DNA of 64,000 nucleotides from Pleurocapsales cyanobacterium LEGE 06147 (GCA_015207585.1 JADEWQ010000002.1:1-64000), one strand, 5' to 3'; shown: positions 1 to 10,640, numbered from the stretch's first letter. A program made the numbers and translations. Notes: generated by a model not told the origin, from the sequence alone.

Positions 1-74
1 TAGGCGATGCTGACCATAACGGTGCAAAAAATATTGCTAACCTTGCTGGGATGGTTGTAAACTCGTTGCCTTAG
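1..74 (+). CDS. tnpB: C-terminal end of an IS605-type TnpB (partial)
   Basis: The frame entering the window from the left encodes GDADHNGAKNIANLAG and ends with VVNSLP and a TAG stop at 72-74. The DADHNGAKNI string matches the third RuvC motif found at the end of TnpB, the RNA-guided nuclease of IS200/IS605 elements, usually written D-x-N-x-A-x-N-I. Only about 24 codons are inside the window, so integrity of the gene cannot be judged. A right-end type hairpin follows at 110-121, which fits an IS605 terminus. The call rests on one short motif. Confidence 0.65.
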   Translation, partial: GDADHNGAKNIANLAGMVVNSLP

Positions 75-180
75 TTCGACTATGTTTTGTTCTCTACAAG
101 ATGTAGTTAGGGCTAAAGCCCATTCCTAATTAACGAACCACAGGCGAGTTAATAGGTAGTGGGTAGTTTACTGAGAACCA
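75..180 (+). mobile_element. Putative IS605-type right end with hairpin
   Basis: Directly after the TnpB stop codon lies a short hairpin, GGGCTAAAGCCC at 110-121, of the kind that marks IS200/IS605 ends and the 3' part of the TnpB guide (omega) RNA. The exact end of the element cannot be placed. From 180 to 378 I see only AT-rich DNA with one HIP1-like site near 241 and no gene. Confidence 0.35.
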
Positions 181-378
181 GATAATGGTATCGATACGCA
201 GTTCAACCAATTTTGCAGATCGGTTTCCGTCTCTGTCTATGGCGATCGCAATTGCAACAGCGATTTAAAGAAAACAAACCGATAAGCATGTGTCAAAAAT
301 ACCTATCTTGGTTTAAGATTTAACAGCAAGACCCAATAAATACTCCCGACCGAGCAACATCAAAATCTAATAAAGGTT

Positions 379-2853
379 ATGGAACAGTGGTTTAATTTAC
401 TGATTCAAGTCGCCAAACCGGTCTTGACTACTTTAGCTTATACGGGAACAAATGTATTTTTAAATACATTTCACAAGGAAATAAGAGAGCAACAGCTCGA
501 GCAAACAAAACTTGTCTTTAATGCTCTGGGTGTTAGAGAAAACAAGATTGGAAAAATTAATCGAGTAATTAAAGATATAACCTCAACAATCGAGTTAGAC
601 TACCGGGAACAACTCCAACAATTACCACAAAAAAAAATAGAGCGATCCCGCTTCGCGGGTGCTGCCGCACCGCAGCTGTTACTGTCCCAAGATGAATTAC
701 TCTTACAACTTGCGCAAAAGGCACGAGAAACAACTTTAAAGTTACCTGAAATAAATAAAAGTTTAGACTATTGGCCATTAAGATTACTGCCCCATCAATT
801 ACTTTGTTCTAGCCCAGGTAACGATCCGGCTCCTCTCAAAATTATTATTGCATCTCCTCAAAAAATTGGCAAAGAATTTAAATCGATAGGCATAGAAAGT
901 TCAGAAATAGAACAAATATTATCCCAAAATTTACGAGAATTTTTAAGTCATAATTATTCCTTGCACAGTAAAATAAAACCCACAGAATTTTTGGGAGGAG
1001 CTTGGAATAGTCAAAATTTTTATGGAGAAGCTAGCATCAGAATTTTATTTGATGTTTTGCAAACCAAACCCACTTTAATTTTAGAAACAGAAATAGAAAG
1101 TAATTTTATTATTTTTCGTTTAGCTTATTGGGGTACTTTTCAACGAAAATATTGCTATGAAACAATTTTTAAATTGCCTTATAAAAACCTAATCGAAGAA
1201 TCGATAAAAGCTCGCGCTTTAAGATGGAAAGTTATACACAGTAAGCTTTTAGCTCTAGGAAAATCCACTGAAGAAATCGAGAGACTGGGGGGTGATAATA
1301 CAATTAATCTTGCTCTTGTTGAAGAGGTAGAAAAGTTACAAGAAGCCGGAATTGATACTCAAGAACTTATATTTCCTTATCAAGTAAATAGACAAGATTT
1401 CGAGTATATTTGTCAATTTTTAAGTATCTGTCAGTGTCTTGTTGCTGGTTGGATTACTGATATTCATTATTTGCTCGACAATGATATTTCTCCCCATTTA
1501 CCGCAATGGTTACCAAAGTTAGGAAGTACTATTGCCGCGCCAGAACTGTTAGAAGCCATCACTCGCGCTACTGTTTCTCTCTATCAAGAAGTCGTTAAGA
1601 CATTAACTGACCAACGACCTCAAAGAATTCCTATACTCACTTTAAAATTAGCTCAAAGTTTAATCGAGTTACCAGACCGCTCTTTAGTCAAAAAGCAAAT
1701 CGAGTATTCTTTTGAGATTTGGCTCCAACAGCGTCAATTACCATCACTTAAAGAGATAGAGAAGCTAGATATCATAGATACTATTCAAGACACTTTCACT
1801 ACAGAAGATTGGCAATATCTTATCGATCTCAAATCTTGCTTGTCAGCTTTGAATGCCGAGTTATCTATGGCATCTCTACAAAAACTGGTAGATTCTTTGA
1901 GTGGAAGAATGCCAGCCGCAAAAGTTACTTGTCCGCCTACTGGAGCACATTTTAGTCTCGACTATACCGTTACAGAAATTGCAGGCAAAATTTTTTCCCT
2001 CTCTATTAATAGCGATAGTTATCAATTGGTCAGTGAAAGCGAACAGAGCATTCTGGCTTTGTGGCATCTCAAGCGCAGGAAAGTACAATTATCCCCTACC
2101 CATCAGCTTAAGGGTCATGCAGGGAAGATTGCGATTGTAACCCTCTGTCCTAGCGGAAAGATACTTGCTAGCAGCGATACGACTGCCAAGAGAAGCGAGA
2201 TTAAGATTTGGAATTTACAAACAGGAAAACTAGAGCGATCGCTATTTGGTCACAAACAAGTAATCCATTCGCTGGTTATCTACAGTGCAGGCGATCGCCC
2301 TATTCTTGCTAGCGGCAGTCATAAAATTAAACTGTGGGACTTGACAACGGGAGAGTCATGGTTAACTCTTTTTGGACATAAAGAATGGGTTTATTCTCTG
2401 GCAATTAGTCCTGATGGTCAAACTCTAGTTAGTGGCAGTCAGGATAAGTCAGTGAGAATATGGAGCTTGCAAACTGGCGAGTTGTTGCGGACTTTAGTAG
2501 GACATCAGGGAGCCGTTAGAATAGTGGCGATCGCCCCTGATGGAAATACCATCGCTAGCGGCAGCGATGACGGCACGGTCAAACTTTGGGAGCTCAAAAC
2601 TGGAAAATTGCGACGCACTCTAGCTAAGCATTCAAGCGGAGTTTCCACTTTGGCGATCGCTCCCGACGCTCAATACCTTTTTAGTGGTAGTCAGGACGGG
2701 AAGATTAATGTTTGGTATCTTCCCACCGGAGAACTTTTGCAAACTCTCCTCGGTCATCAACAAAGCGTTCGCGCTCTTGCCGTTCACCCCAACGGCAGTA
2801 TCTTAGCTAGTGGTAGCCAAGACAAGACCATTAAGTTTTGGCGCATTCTCTAA
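379..2853 (+). CDS. WD40-repeat protein with long N-terminal region
   Basis: The 824-residue protein has about seven WD40 blades in its last 280 residues. They carry repeated units such as SGSQDKSVRIWSL and GHKEWVYSLAISPDG, ending SGSQDKTIKFWRIL, which should close a beta-propeller for protein binding. The first 540 residues show no domain I recognise. They are mostly helical and charged, with no signal peptide or clear membrane segment. WD40 proteins of this size in cyanobacteria are usually scaffolds, but no partner is visible here. The ATG at 379 follows a modest AAAGG ribosome site. Codons 90-98 (647-673) are an in-frame copy of a palindromic repeat also present at 61331. The gene stands alone, convergent with the HMA gene that ends 3 bp away. 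Confidence 0.85.
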   Translation: MEQWFNLLIQVAKPVLTTLAYTGTNVFLNTFHKEIREQQLEQTKLVFNALGVRENKIGKINRVIKDITSTIELDYREQLQQLPQKKIERSRFAGAAAPQLLLSQDELLLQLAQKARETTLKLPEINKSLDYWPLRLLPHQLLCSSPGNDPAPLKIIIASPQKIGKEFKSIGIESSEIEQILSQNLREFLSHNYSLHSKIKPTEFLGGAWNSQNFYGEASIRILFDVLQTKPTLILETEIESNFIIFRLAYWGTFQRKYCYETIFKLPYKNLIEESIKARALRWKVIHSKLLALGKSTEEIERLGGDNTINLALVEEVEKLQEAGIDTQELIFPYQVNRQDFEYICQFLSICQCLVAGWITDIHYLLDNDISPHLPQWLPKLGSTIAAPELLEAITRATVSLYQEVVKTLTDQRPQRIPILTLKLAQSLIELPDRSLVKKQIEYSFEIWLQQRQLPSLKEIEKLDIIDTIQDTFTTEDWQYLIDLKSCLSALNAELSMASLQKLVDSLSGRMPAAKVTCPPTGAHFSLDYTVTEIAGKIFSLSINSDSYQLVSESEQSILALWHLKRRKVQLSPTHQLKGHAGKIAIVTLCPSGKILASSDTTAKRSEIKIWNLQTGKLERSLFGHKQVIHSLVIYSAGDRPILASGSHKIKLWDLTTGESWLTLFGHKEWVYSLAISPDGQTLVSGSQDKSVRIWSLQTGELLRTLVGHQGAVRIVAIAPDGNTIASGSDDGTVKLWELKTGKLRRTLAKHSSGVSTLAIAPDAQYLFSGSQDGKINVWYLPTGELLQTLLGHQQSVRALAVHPNGSILASGSQDKTIKFWRIL
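647..673 (+). repeat. 27-bp double-hairpin repeat inside the WD40 gene
   Basis: The element holds two adjacent small hairpins, CCCGC-TTC-GCGGG and GGTGC-TGCC-GCACC. The same 27 bases recur at 61331-61357 inside a gene of opposite orientation. Here it is translated as RFAGAAAP-like sequence, interrupting an otherwise polar stretch. It looks like a small inserted palindromic element tolerated in frame. Confidence 0.75.
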
Positions 2854-2855
2854 AC

Positions 2856-3446
2856 TTAACTAGATCGCTCTTGTGATAAAGACTCCCCTGACTGATTGAG
2901 TTTTATAAAACTATCAAAGGAATACCATGCCAAAACATACCAAGGAATAGCTTCAAACTGTAACCCCTTGAGCCATAATTGCCGCAAGGCTAACATGGCA
3001 AAGCAAAAAGGCATGATAAATCGCAGATCGATCGCACCTTGGGTTATTTTTTTAACCCGTTGGTTGAGGTCTGTTGTCGCTTTTGTTATTCCTGCTGCTG
3101 CAGAAGAATTGCCATTGAGTTGTATCGGTATGTCTTCTATTTCAACCAAAATGATGCCCAAATCCTTTAAAATCGCGCGAATCTCTTCGCCAGATAAGAG
3201 TTCCCGTCCGTGATGTACGGTAATGCTGCCGCTGGTAATATTAGCTTTCACGCGATAAACTTCCACTTTTTTTTTCAAAGCATCCGCAATCGGCTCCAGC
3301 TTATGCTTTTGACGATAGGAATGGTCAACTCGCAAGCGAATTCGTCCGGGGGTTTGACTGACAACCCGAGCGTAAACTGGAGAAGCGTCTTGGTTTTGAA
3401 CGGTTTGAGCAAGCCGTGCTGTTTTGTTATTATTGGCGATCGCCAT
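2856..3446 (-). CDS. HMA-fold protein without CxxC, membrane-associated
   Basis: The product (196 residues from the ATG at 3446; a TTG at 3482 would add 12) has an HMA-like ferredoxin fold around residues 25-100 with the SQTPGRIRLRVDH motif. A hydrophobic stretch FIMPFCFAMLALRQLWL lies near residues 143-160. The CxxC metal-binding pair of true heavy-metal domains is absent, so it probably does not bind copper in the usual way. It is the third gene of a minus-strand set with DUF5132 and another HMA-fold protein, which suggests a shared membrane-associated role. Function is unknown. I chose the ATG because it is followed directly by the conserved-looking sequence. Confidence 0.75.
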   Translation of the reverse strand: MAIANNNKTARLAQTVQNQDASPVYARVVSQTPGRIRLRVDHSYRQKHKLEPIADALKKKVEVYRVKANITSGSITVHHGRELLSGEEIRAILKDLGIILVEIEDIPIQLNGNSSAAAGITKATTDLNQRVKKITQGAIDLRFIMPFCFAMLALRQLWLKGLQFEAIPWYVLAWYSFDSFIKLNQSGESLSQERSS

Positions 3447-3498
3447 TGCCGAAAACCTGTAAGAAAAACGACTAGATTGCAATTGTAGGTAAGAAAAA

Positions 3499-3789
3499 TT
3501 AGCTTTCTACCGAAGTTTCTCCTGGTTCGATACTTACTCGACCATTATCTTCTGCTAATTCAGCTTTTACTTCGGCAATCATATCTTCTATTGCTTCCCC
3601 TGCTTCGGCAAAGGTGCTTCTACTTTTTTCATAAGCAACAATTCCCCCTTTAAGGACAGCTTTCGCAACGGGTTTACCTACTTTAGCCACAGCAGGAATA
3701 AGCAGAGGAGTCAGTACAATTGCACCTACCCCTGCTGCAACTCCAGGAATTCCTAAATCTTCAAAAAAATCTCCAACTTTGAGTGCCAT
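3499..3789 (-). CDS. DUF5132 small membrane protein
   Basis: This is a 96-residue protein whose first half is a long Gly/Ala-rich hydrophobic segment (IPGVAAGVGAIVLTPLLIPA). A Lys-rich patch (KVGKPVAKAVLKGG) and an acidic helical tail follow. The pattern is that of DUF5132. The architecture, one membrane helix then a charged helix, resembles the PacL/DUF1490 partners of P-type metal ATPases in mycobacteria; that is an analogy, not homology I can show. A very good ribosome site (AAGGAGG) precedes the ATG at 3789. It lies between two HMA-fold genes. Confidence 0.8.
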   Translation of the reverse strand: MALKVGDFFEDLGIPGVAAGVGAIVLTPLLIPAVAKVGKPVAKAVLKGGIVAYEKSRSTFAEAGEAIEDMIAEVKAELAEDNGRVSIEPGETSVES

Positions 3790-3981
3790 TTTTAACCTCC
3801 TTGTACTTTGATAAGAGTAAGCAACGTCTGTTTATTGTATACCCTTATTTTTTTTAAGTTATTAGCTTTGCCCAACTATCTATCTAATGATTGACATTTC
3901 TCAACTTTCTGTCTATTTTATTTTTATCTTCTCTTTAATCATCGATCTAAAAAATTAAATTTAATCCATATCAGCTTAAAT

Positions 3982-4872
3982 TTAGGCAGTTTGCACTGGC
4001 AGCTTGCCTATCAATTTCAGCATCATCGACAGCATAGAGGATTTAAAGTTAGACCAATAACTTTCATTCTCCATTATCATTTCTTTAATTGAATCTGCGG
4101 CTTCTTCTGTCTCTAATTTGGCAGTCTCGTCTGCTTCTGAAGTCACGATACCTTCAGGTTCTGCCCCGTGTTCCTTCTGTGGGCTATTACTCCTAGAAGT
4201 GATATCGGCTTTTCGGGGCTTCCTCTTTGAAGGGTGACGTTTGTGAGACTTTAAAGGGTTTTCTTGACCGGAAGAAGACTCTTCATCTTCTTGCCTTGGT
4301 GTTATTCGCTTTTCTCCGTCGAGGGGATTGGAATTTTCAGATTCATCAGCAGCATTTAATTTTGGCTTTTCCAATACTGCTGGTGTAGATGTAGACTGGG
4401 AAGATGCTGCCGGCACTAGTTGCTCCCAAATTTCGCGAATAACGCCCGTTGCCACTAAATAAGTAACGAGAGATTTCCAGCCAGTTACTCCTATTCCTCT
4501 GACGATCGCCAGTCCTAAAAGCGGAGGAACTAAGGACAACAATCGCTCATAAGTCTGAGACTGAGATGAAGATAAAGATGAATCAGTCGAGGTAGTTGCT
4601 TTTGTTGGGGAAGGTAGAGCAATACCCCAGGGTTGCAACAATTGTGTCAGTTGCCCTGGGGAGAAATTATTGGGATCGAATTCAACTAGTAAACTGCCGG
4701 TTGTTTTATTGGTCGTAACTTTACGAATCCCCGCTCGTTCTCGTAAATCTTGCCCTATTGTCGGTAAAAGTTCGCGAGCGCGATCGCTATTGCAACGCAA
4801 CCGAACTCGACCCCCAATTGCATGAACGATTTTCATCTCTTCAGGTGCTAGAGATGCCGTGCTGTTTTTCAT
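3982..4872 (-). CDS. HMA-fold protein with long disordered linker
   Basis: The 296-residue product begins with an HMA-like domain (residues about 13-88, motif AIGGRVRLRCNSDRA), again without CxxC. A hydrophobic stretch around residues 110-150 (LVPPLLGLAIVRGIGV, then LVTYLVATGVI) suggests membrane association. Residues about 160-260 are a low-complexity, charged, serine-rich linker. The last 35 residues (SNFKSSMLSMMLKLIGKL) form a second amphipathic or hydrophobic segment. It leads the minus-strand set with DUF5132 and the second HMA-fold gene; the gap of about 190 bp to DUF5132 is AT-rich. Specific function is unknown. Confidence 0.75.
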   Translation of the reverse strand: MKNSTASLAPEEMKIVHAIGGRVRLRCNSDRARELLPTIGQDLRERAGIRKVTTNKTTGSLLVEFDPNNFSPGQLTQLLQPWGIALPSPTKATTSTDSSLSSSQSQTYERLLSLVPPLLGLAIVRGIGVTGWKSLVTYLVATGVIREIWEQLVPAASSQSTSTPAVLEKPKLNAADESENSNPLDGEKRITPRQEDEESSSGQENPLKSHKRHPSKRKPRKADITSRSNSPQKEHGAEPEGIVTSEADETAKLETEEAADSIKEMIMENESYWSNFKSSMLSMMLKLIGKLPVQTA

Positions 4873-5055
4873 TGGCGTTACTTAAATGCTTACGGCAAAT
4901 AATAGTTAAATAATAACGCTAAACTTTTTAGCAAAGACTTTTTTTATCTAGAGACCGATAAAAGCGAGTAAAAAAATAAAAATCAGCAACCAAACCAGAT
5001 AAGGTTACTGAATGGGAACCGCTATTTGACAATATTTGGATTATCCCTTCTTTTT

Positions 5056-5379
5056 TTATTCTTCGCGATCGCTTTTATTGGGAGAAGAATTAAAAATAGA
5101 ATCTAGTTGTTCGCGGGCATCTTCTACAGAGACAGAACGCATTACCAACAGTGGCTCATTTATGACCCTACCTTGCTCGTCTAGTAATTCTGGATGAATT
5201 TCCCTTGGCGAGCGAGAATTGCTTCTTACTTGTGAACGATTATTTGACTGAGAAGATTGGTTAGCAGAAGGATAAACTCTTTGCGTTTCTGCACTCAATG
5301 TAATTAAACTGCGGATTAAATTACTAATAGCTATAAAAGCAATGGTTGTAAAAGCAAGAATGTAAACGAGATGTAACAT
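5056..5379 (-). CDS. DUF2973 family protein
   Basis: The small cyanobacterial protein (107 residues) starts MLHLVYILAFTTIAF, a single N-terminal membrane helix, then has a polar linker and an acidic C-terminus ending SDREE. The segment HPELLDEQGRVINEPLLVMR is typical of DUF2973. A longer reading from 5427 exists, but a strong ribosome site (GAGGGAGG) sits just before the ATG at 5379, which I take as the start. It lies downstream of the DUF2605 gene on the same strand, a pairing common in cyanobacteria. Role unknown. Confidence 0.8.
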   Translation of the reverse strand: MLHLVYILAFTTIAFIAISNLIRSLITLSAETQRVYPSANQSSQSNNRSQVRSNSRSPREIHPELLDEQGRVINEPLLVMRSVSVEDAREQLDSIFNSSPNKSDREE

Positions 5380-5447
5380 AAAATTTTCCTCCCTCTTATA
5401 GATGATGGCTGTATCTTGTCCGGACAAACGGGGTTTTAAAGTTAATT

Positions 5448-5774
5448 TTAAAAAGTGTTCTTGTTATTTAATTCTCGCCATCTTCTTGCTACATCCCCAC
5501 ATTCGGCAACTAACTGATGCCAGGGAACGAGCAGGCGAGATTCTATACCAGCTTCTCCGTTCATTGCTTTGAACAACATTTGAGCTGTTTTTACTTCCTG
5601 TTGACTTTTCTTAACTCTCTCGAGTAACTCTGCTTGCTCTTGAGCAGAGAAAAAAGATAGTTTTTCTGATTCTAATAAAGAACGGGATCGCGCAAACCAA
5701 TATTGAAAATCTTTCAAAAGTGGCTCTAAAACTGTTTTTAGTAGTTCTTTCTCCGTCGGTTGTTTGGGTGACAT
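5448..5774 (-). CDS. DUF2605 family protein
   Basis: The 108-residue soluble, helical protein has the DUF2605 pattern: a conserved N-terminal LKTVLEPLLKDFQYWF and a later LVPWHQLVAECGDVARRWRE. It has no signal peptide or membrane segment. It is the first gene of a two-gene unit with the DUF2973 gene 68 bp downstream and diverges from thrS. The function of the family is not established. Confidence 0.8.
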   Translation of the reverse strand: MSPKQPTEKELLKTVLEPLLKDFQYWFARSRSLLESEKLSFFSAQEQAELLERVKKSQQEVKTAQMLFKAMNGEAGIESRLLVPWHQLVAECGDVARRWRELNNKNTF

Positions 5775-5965
5775 GAACTTTTAATAGTTTGCTATCTTAC
5801 TACATATATTAGCGTTTTTTACATTACTTAATAATATCTAATTCTTTTTTAATTTTTGCCAGAGAATACAAAGATTAGGCAACCCCAGTATCATAGAAAA
5901 AGTAACGATCGACGAGCGGGAGTTTGTAAGCCCCGTCAGCAGTAAAATTAAACGAGTTAACTGGG

Positions 5966-7789
5966 ATGGTTAAACAGCCAATGCCAACCGCAACAGAACG
6001 AGTAGGAATTAGACTACCCCGTACTAGTGAATCAGAAAACCTCAAGAAAATTCGTCACACAACGTCTCACATAATGGCAATGGCGGTGCAGAAGCTGTTT
6101 CCCAAAGCACGGGTAACCATTGGTCCCTGGACGGAGAACGGCTTTTATTACGATTTTGATAATCCCGAACCATTTACGGAAAAAGATTTAAAGGCAATCA
6201 AAAAAGAGATGATTAAAATCATCAATCGTAAATTGCCAGTGATTCGGGAACAAGTCAGTCGCGAAGAAGCCAAACGGCGCATTGAGGAATTAGGCGAAAC
6301 TTACAAGTTGGAGATTCTTGAAGAGATAGAAGACCCCATCACCATCTATCATTTAGGAGAACAGTGGTGGGACTTGTGTGCCGGTCCCCACGTGGAAAAT
6401 ACAGGAGAGATTGACCCCAAAGCATTCGATCTAGAAAGCGTGGCTGGTGCATATTGGCGCGGCGACGAAAATAACCCTCAACTGCAACGTATATACGGTA
6501 CTGCTTGGGAAACACCAGAACAGTTAGCAGAGTATAAACGCCGCAAGGAAGAAGCTTTAAGGCGCGATCACCGCAAATTAGGGAAAGAATTGGGTCTATT
6601 TATCTTTTCAGATTCCGTAGGACCCGGTTTACCATTGTGGACTCCTAAAGGAACGCTCGTGCGATCGCAACTAGAAGATTTCCTCAAACAAGAGCAACTC
6701 AAGCGAGGTTATTTACCTGTAGTTACTCCTCACATCGCCAGGGTAGATTTATTTAAAATTTCAGGACACTGGCAAAATTATCAAGAGGATATGTTCCCAA
6801 TGATGGCAGAGGACGAGCAAGCGGCAGAACTAGAACAGGGATTTGTCCTCAAGCCAATGAATTGTCCCTTTCACATTCAAATCTACAAGAGTGAGTTACG
6901 CTCTTATCGAGACTTACCGATGCGCTTAGCCGAGTTTGGTACTGTCTACCGCTACGAACAATCAGGAGAATTAGGAGGTTTAACCAGAGTACGCGGTTTT
7001 ACTGTCGATGACTCCCATTTATTTGTTACTCCCGAACAACTAGAGGAGGAATTTCACAGTGTCGTCGATTTAATTCTTTCTGTATTTAAGAGTCTTCAAT
7101 TAACTAACTTCAAAGCTCGTCTGAGTTTCCGCGATCCGGAGTCGGATAAATATATCGGTTCTGATGAAGTTTGGGACAAAGCACAGAATGCGATTCGTCA
7201 CGCCGTGCAAACTATAGGCATGGATTATTTTGAAGCTCCAGGAGAAGCCGCTTTCTATGGTCCTAAACTAGATTTTATTTTTGAAGATGTCTTAGAACGA
7301 GAATGGCAATTAGGAACAGTCCAGGTAGACTATAATTTACCGGAACGTTTTGATTTAGTCTATACTGCCGAAGATGGTTCCCGTCAGCGTCCGGTGATGA
7401 TTCACCGCGCTCCTTTTGGCTCGTTAGAACGTTTAATCGGCATTTTAATCGAGCAATACGCTGGAGACTTTCCTTTGTGGTTGGCTCCCATTCAAGTACG
7501 TTTGCTGCCTGTTAGTGATGCTCAGTTAGACTTTGTTAAAGAATTAGCGGCAAAAATGCGCTCGCTCGGAATTCGTGCCGAAGCAGATACTAGCAGAGAA
7601 CGTCTGGGTAAGATGATTCGCAATGGAGAGAAGCAAAAAATCCCTGTAATGGCAGTAGTAGGGGCAAAAGAACTAGAAGAAAATACTCTAAGCATCCGTA
7701 CTCGTGCTGGGGGAGAATTGGGAGCGATACCTGTAGCAGAAGTAATCGACAAGCTCAGAGATGCGATCGCTTCCCACAGCGATTTTTAA
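5966..7789 (+). CDS. thrS: Threonyl-tRNA synthetase
   Basis: This enzyme charges tRNA-Thr with threonine. The editing domain is seen early, with the HTTSHIMAMAVQKLF motif at about residues 31-45. The class II catalytic core follows, with the zinc-binding cysteine in MNCPFHIQIY. A C-terminal anticodon-binding domain begins near LAPIQVRLLPV. At 607 residues it is shorter than the E. coli enzyme because the N-terminal TGS domain is missing, which is usual in cyanobacteria. The start at 5966 is supported by the length; an ATG three codons later is possible. A hairpin terminator follows at 7850. Confidence 0.97.
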   Translation: MVKQPMPTATERVGIRLPRTSESENLKKIRHTTSHIMAMAVQKLFPKARVTIGPWTENGFYYDFDNPEPFTEKDLKAIKKEMIKIINRKLPVIREQVSREEAKRRIEELGETYKLEILEEIEDPITIYHLGEQWWDLCAGPHVENTGEIDPKAFDLESVAGAYWRGDENNPQLQRIYGTAWETPEQLAEYKRRKEEALRRDHRKLGKELGLFIFSDSVGPGLPLWTPKGTLVRSQLEDFLKQEQLKRGYLPVVTPHIARVDLFKISGHWQNYQEDMFPMMAEDEQAAELEQGFVLKPMNCPFHIQIYKSELRSYRDLPMRLAEFGTVYRYEQSGELGGLTRVRGFTVDDSHLFVTPEQLEEEFHSVVDLILSVFKSLQLTNFKARLSFRDPESDKYIGSDEVWDKAQNAIRHAVQTIGMDYFEAPGEAAFYGPKLDFIFEDVLEREWQLGTVQVDYNLPERFDLVYTAEDGSRQRPVMIHRAPFGSLERLIGILIEQYAGDFPLWLAPIQVRLLPVSDAQLDFVKELAAKMRSLGIRAEADTSRERLGKMIRNGEKQKIPVMAVVGAKELEENTLSIRTRAGGELGAIPVAEVIDKLRDAIASHSDF

Positions 7790-7811
7790 AAACTTTCGAT
7801 CCCCAGATATC

Positions 7812-7851
7812 TTTAATATTAAAAATCTAAGTTTAATATTAAAAATCTAAG
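7812..7851 (+). repeat. 20-bp tandem duplication
   Basis: The 20-base unit TTTAATATTAAAAATCTAAG occurs twice head to tail just after thrS. The second copy runs into the terminator stem. Confidence 0.85.
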
Positions 7852-7892
7852 GGAAAAGGGATTTCTTATCCCCTTTCCCTATTTCTTTTTTT
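7850..7892 (+). terminator. Rho-independent-type terminator of thrS
   Basis: A stem formed by AGGGAAAAGGGA and TCCCCTTTCCCT (one bulged base), with a 7-nt loop, is followed by ATTTCTTTTTTT. Its placement 60 bp after the thrS stop fits transcription termination. Confidence 0.75.
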
Positions 7893-7979
7893 CATTTCCC
7901 TTTTTGCGCGATCGGTAGCATTCACAAACAACTTTTTTTGCTAAACCAGTTTTTTGAATTAAACTAAATTAATTTGATA

Positions 7980-8108
7980 CTAATTAACTGAATCAAGCTT
8001 TCTGGAGAAAAACTTTGACCAATCTAATGTGAGTATTCTAGGTAAAACAAGGCAAAACCCAGCATTAAATAAAATCATGCCATATAGAGTAAAATCATTA
8101 ATTTCCAT
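7980..8108 (-). CDS. Possible 42-residue single-helix membrane protein
   Basis: An open frame starts with ATG at 8108 behind a good ribosome site (AAGAGGTG, 7 bases upstream). It encodes MEINDFTLYGMILFNAG, continues with a hydrophobic run (FCLVLPRIL), and ends in a basic tail (SRKLDSVN). This is the layout of cyanobacterial single-helix subunits, but I do not recognise the family. It is the only credible gene in the 800-bp gap between thrS and purA. The rest of that gap, 8110-8520, is AT-rich without a supported gene. Confidence 0.45.
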   Translation of the reverse strand: MEINDFTLYGMILFNAGFCLVLPRILTLDWSKFFSRKLDSVN

Positions 8109-8522
8109 AGATAAACACCTCTTAAATCACTGTTTTAACTAAGTTAGCTATTTCTTCTATTTTTTATTTTGAAAAAAAATCTAGAAAAAATATACTATTT
8201 AGTATTTAAATTTCTTGTTTTAATAATAATTTTACCTTATCTTCTACTTCGAACCAAAAAATCAGTAGTTTAGGTTTATGCGATAAGAAAATTCTTTTTG
8301 CTGTAAAATAAAAGGCAAGTTCGCTTAGGTTAATTACTTTTTGGTACGAGTAAATTAGCAATAAACTTTAATGAAATCGAATATAAATCTTATCTAGTTT
8401 TTTGGGATAATATTGGCTAAATTCGCCTCAATTGTCGATTACAGTCGAATTTGCTCAATAATTCCTCGGTTTGAGTCGGCTGTCGTTTTTATTTGCCATT
8501 CAAGACTATTTTTGGGCAAAGG

Positions 8523-8552
8523 TTGACACCCTTAACCATTGCTGATGATAAT
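8523..8552 (+). promoter_or_regulatory. Sigma-70-type promoter for purA
   Basis: A consensus -35 box TTGACA at 8523-8528 is separated by 18 bases from GATAAT at 8547-8552. Transcription would start about 30 bases before the purA start codon. Confidence 0.6.
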
Positions 8553-8573
8553 AATAGTTTGTGTAAACTTTAG

Positions 8574-9926
<1,353 letters not shown>

Positions 9927-10025
9927 TTACTACTAAAAATTTAAAAGTTGAAGGTTGTGGGCAAAGCTTCCAACCTTCTTGTCGCGATATCTAAACATTT
10001 GAATTGTAACTACGGAACGAACACT

Positions 10026-10640
10026 ATGCAAATTACAGTTGAATGCCAAAAAAGAGAAGAAGGAAGCAAACCAAAAGCACTGCGTCGTCAGGGTTTAATC
10101 CCTGCCTCCTTATACGGACATAACGGTGCTGAATCTGTTGCTCTTACTCTAGATGCCAAGGATGCTCAAAATTTATTAAAAGAAGCTGCCGTCAATAATA
10201 CTTTGATTGACCTTAAGATTCCTGATATTTCTTGGAATGGTAAAGCTTTGATTAGAGAAGTACAAGCTCATCCTTGGAAAAAAACTCTCTATCACCTCAG
10301 TTTTTTCTCTGTGACTGCTGACGAGAAGTTGGAGTTAGTTGTACCTATCAAAATTGTGGGTGAAGCTAAAGGACTTAAGCAAGGAGGAATTGTAGAGCAA
10401 CTCCTGATGGAGCTCAACATCAGTTGCATCCCCGATAAAATTCCTGAATCTATCGAGGTTGATATTTCCGATTTTGATATTGGCAGCAATCTTCACATCG
10501 GCGATTTAATTTTATCAGAAGGAGTGACTGTTTTAGACGATTTAGATAGAACCGTTGTCTCCATTGTTGCTCCTGCCAAAATGGCTGAAAGTACAGATAC
10601 AGAAGAAGCAGCAGAAGTATCCGAAACAGCAGAAATATAG
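10026..10640 (+). CDS. rplY: Ribosomal protein bL25 (Ctc form)
   Basis: This 5S rRNA-binding protein of the large subunit is the two-domain Ctc type. It starts [20 protein letters not shown] and has the [13 protein letters not shown] segment of the RNA-binding domain. A C-terminal beta domain (residues about 95-185) is followed by an acidic Glu/Thr-rich tail. I place the start at the ATG at 10026 (204 residues); a TTG at 9948 would add 26 residues unlike the family. It lies downstream of purA and converges with the NB-ARC gene across a set of palindromes. Confidence 0.93.
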   Translation: MQITVECQKREEGSKPKALRRQGLIPASLYGHNGAESVALTLDAKDAQNLLKEAAVNNTLIDLKIPDISWNGKALIREVQAHPWKKTLYHLSFFSVTADEKLELVVPIKIVGEAKGLKQGGIVEQLLMELNISCIPDKIPESIEVDISDFDIGSNLHIGDLILSEGVTVLDDLDRTVVSIVAPAKMAESTDTEEAAEVSETAEI

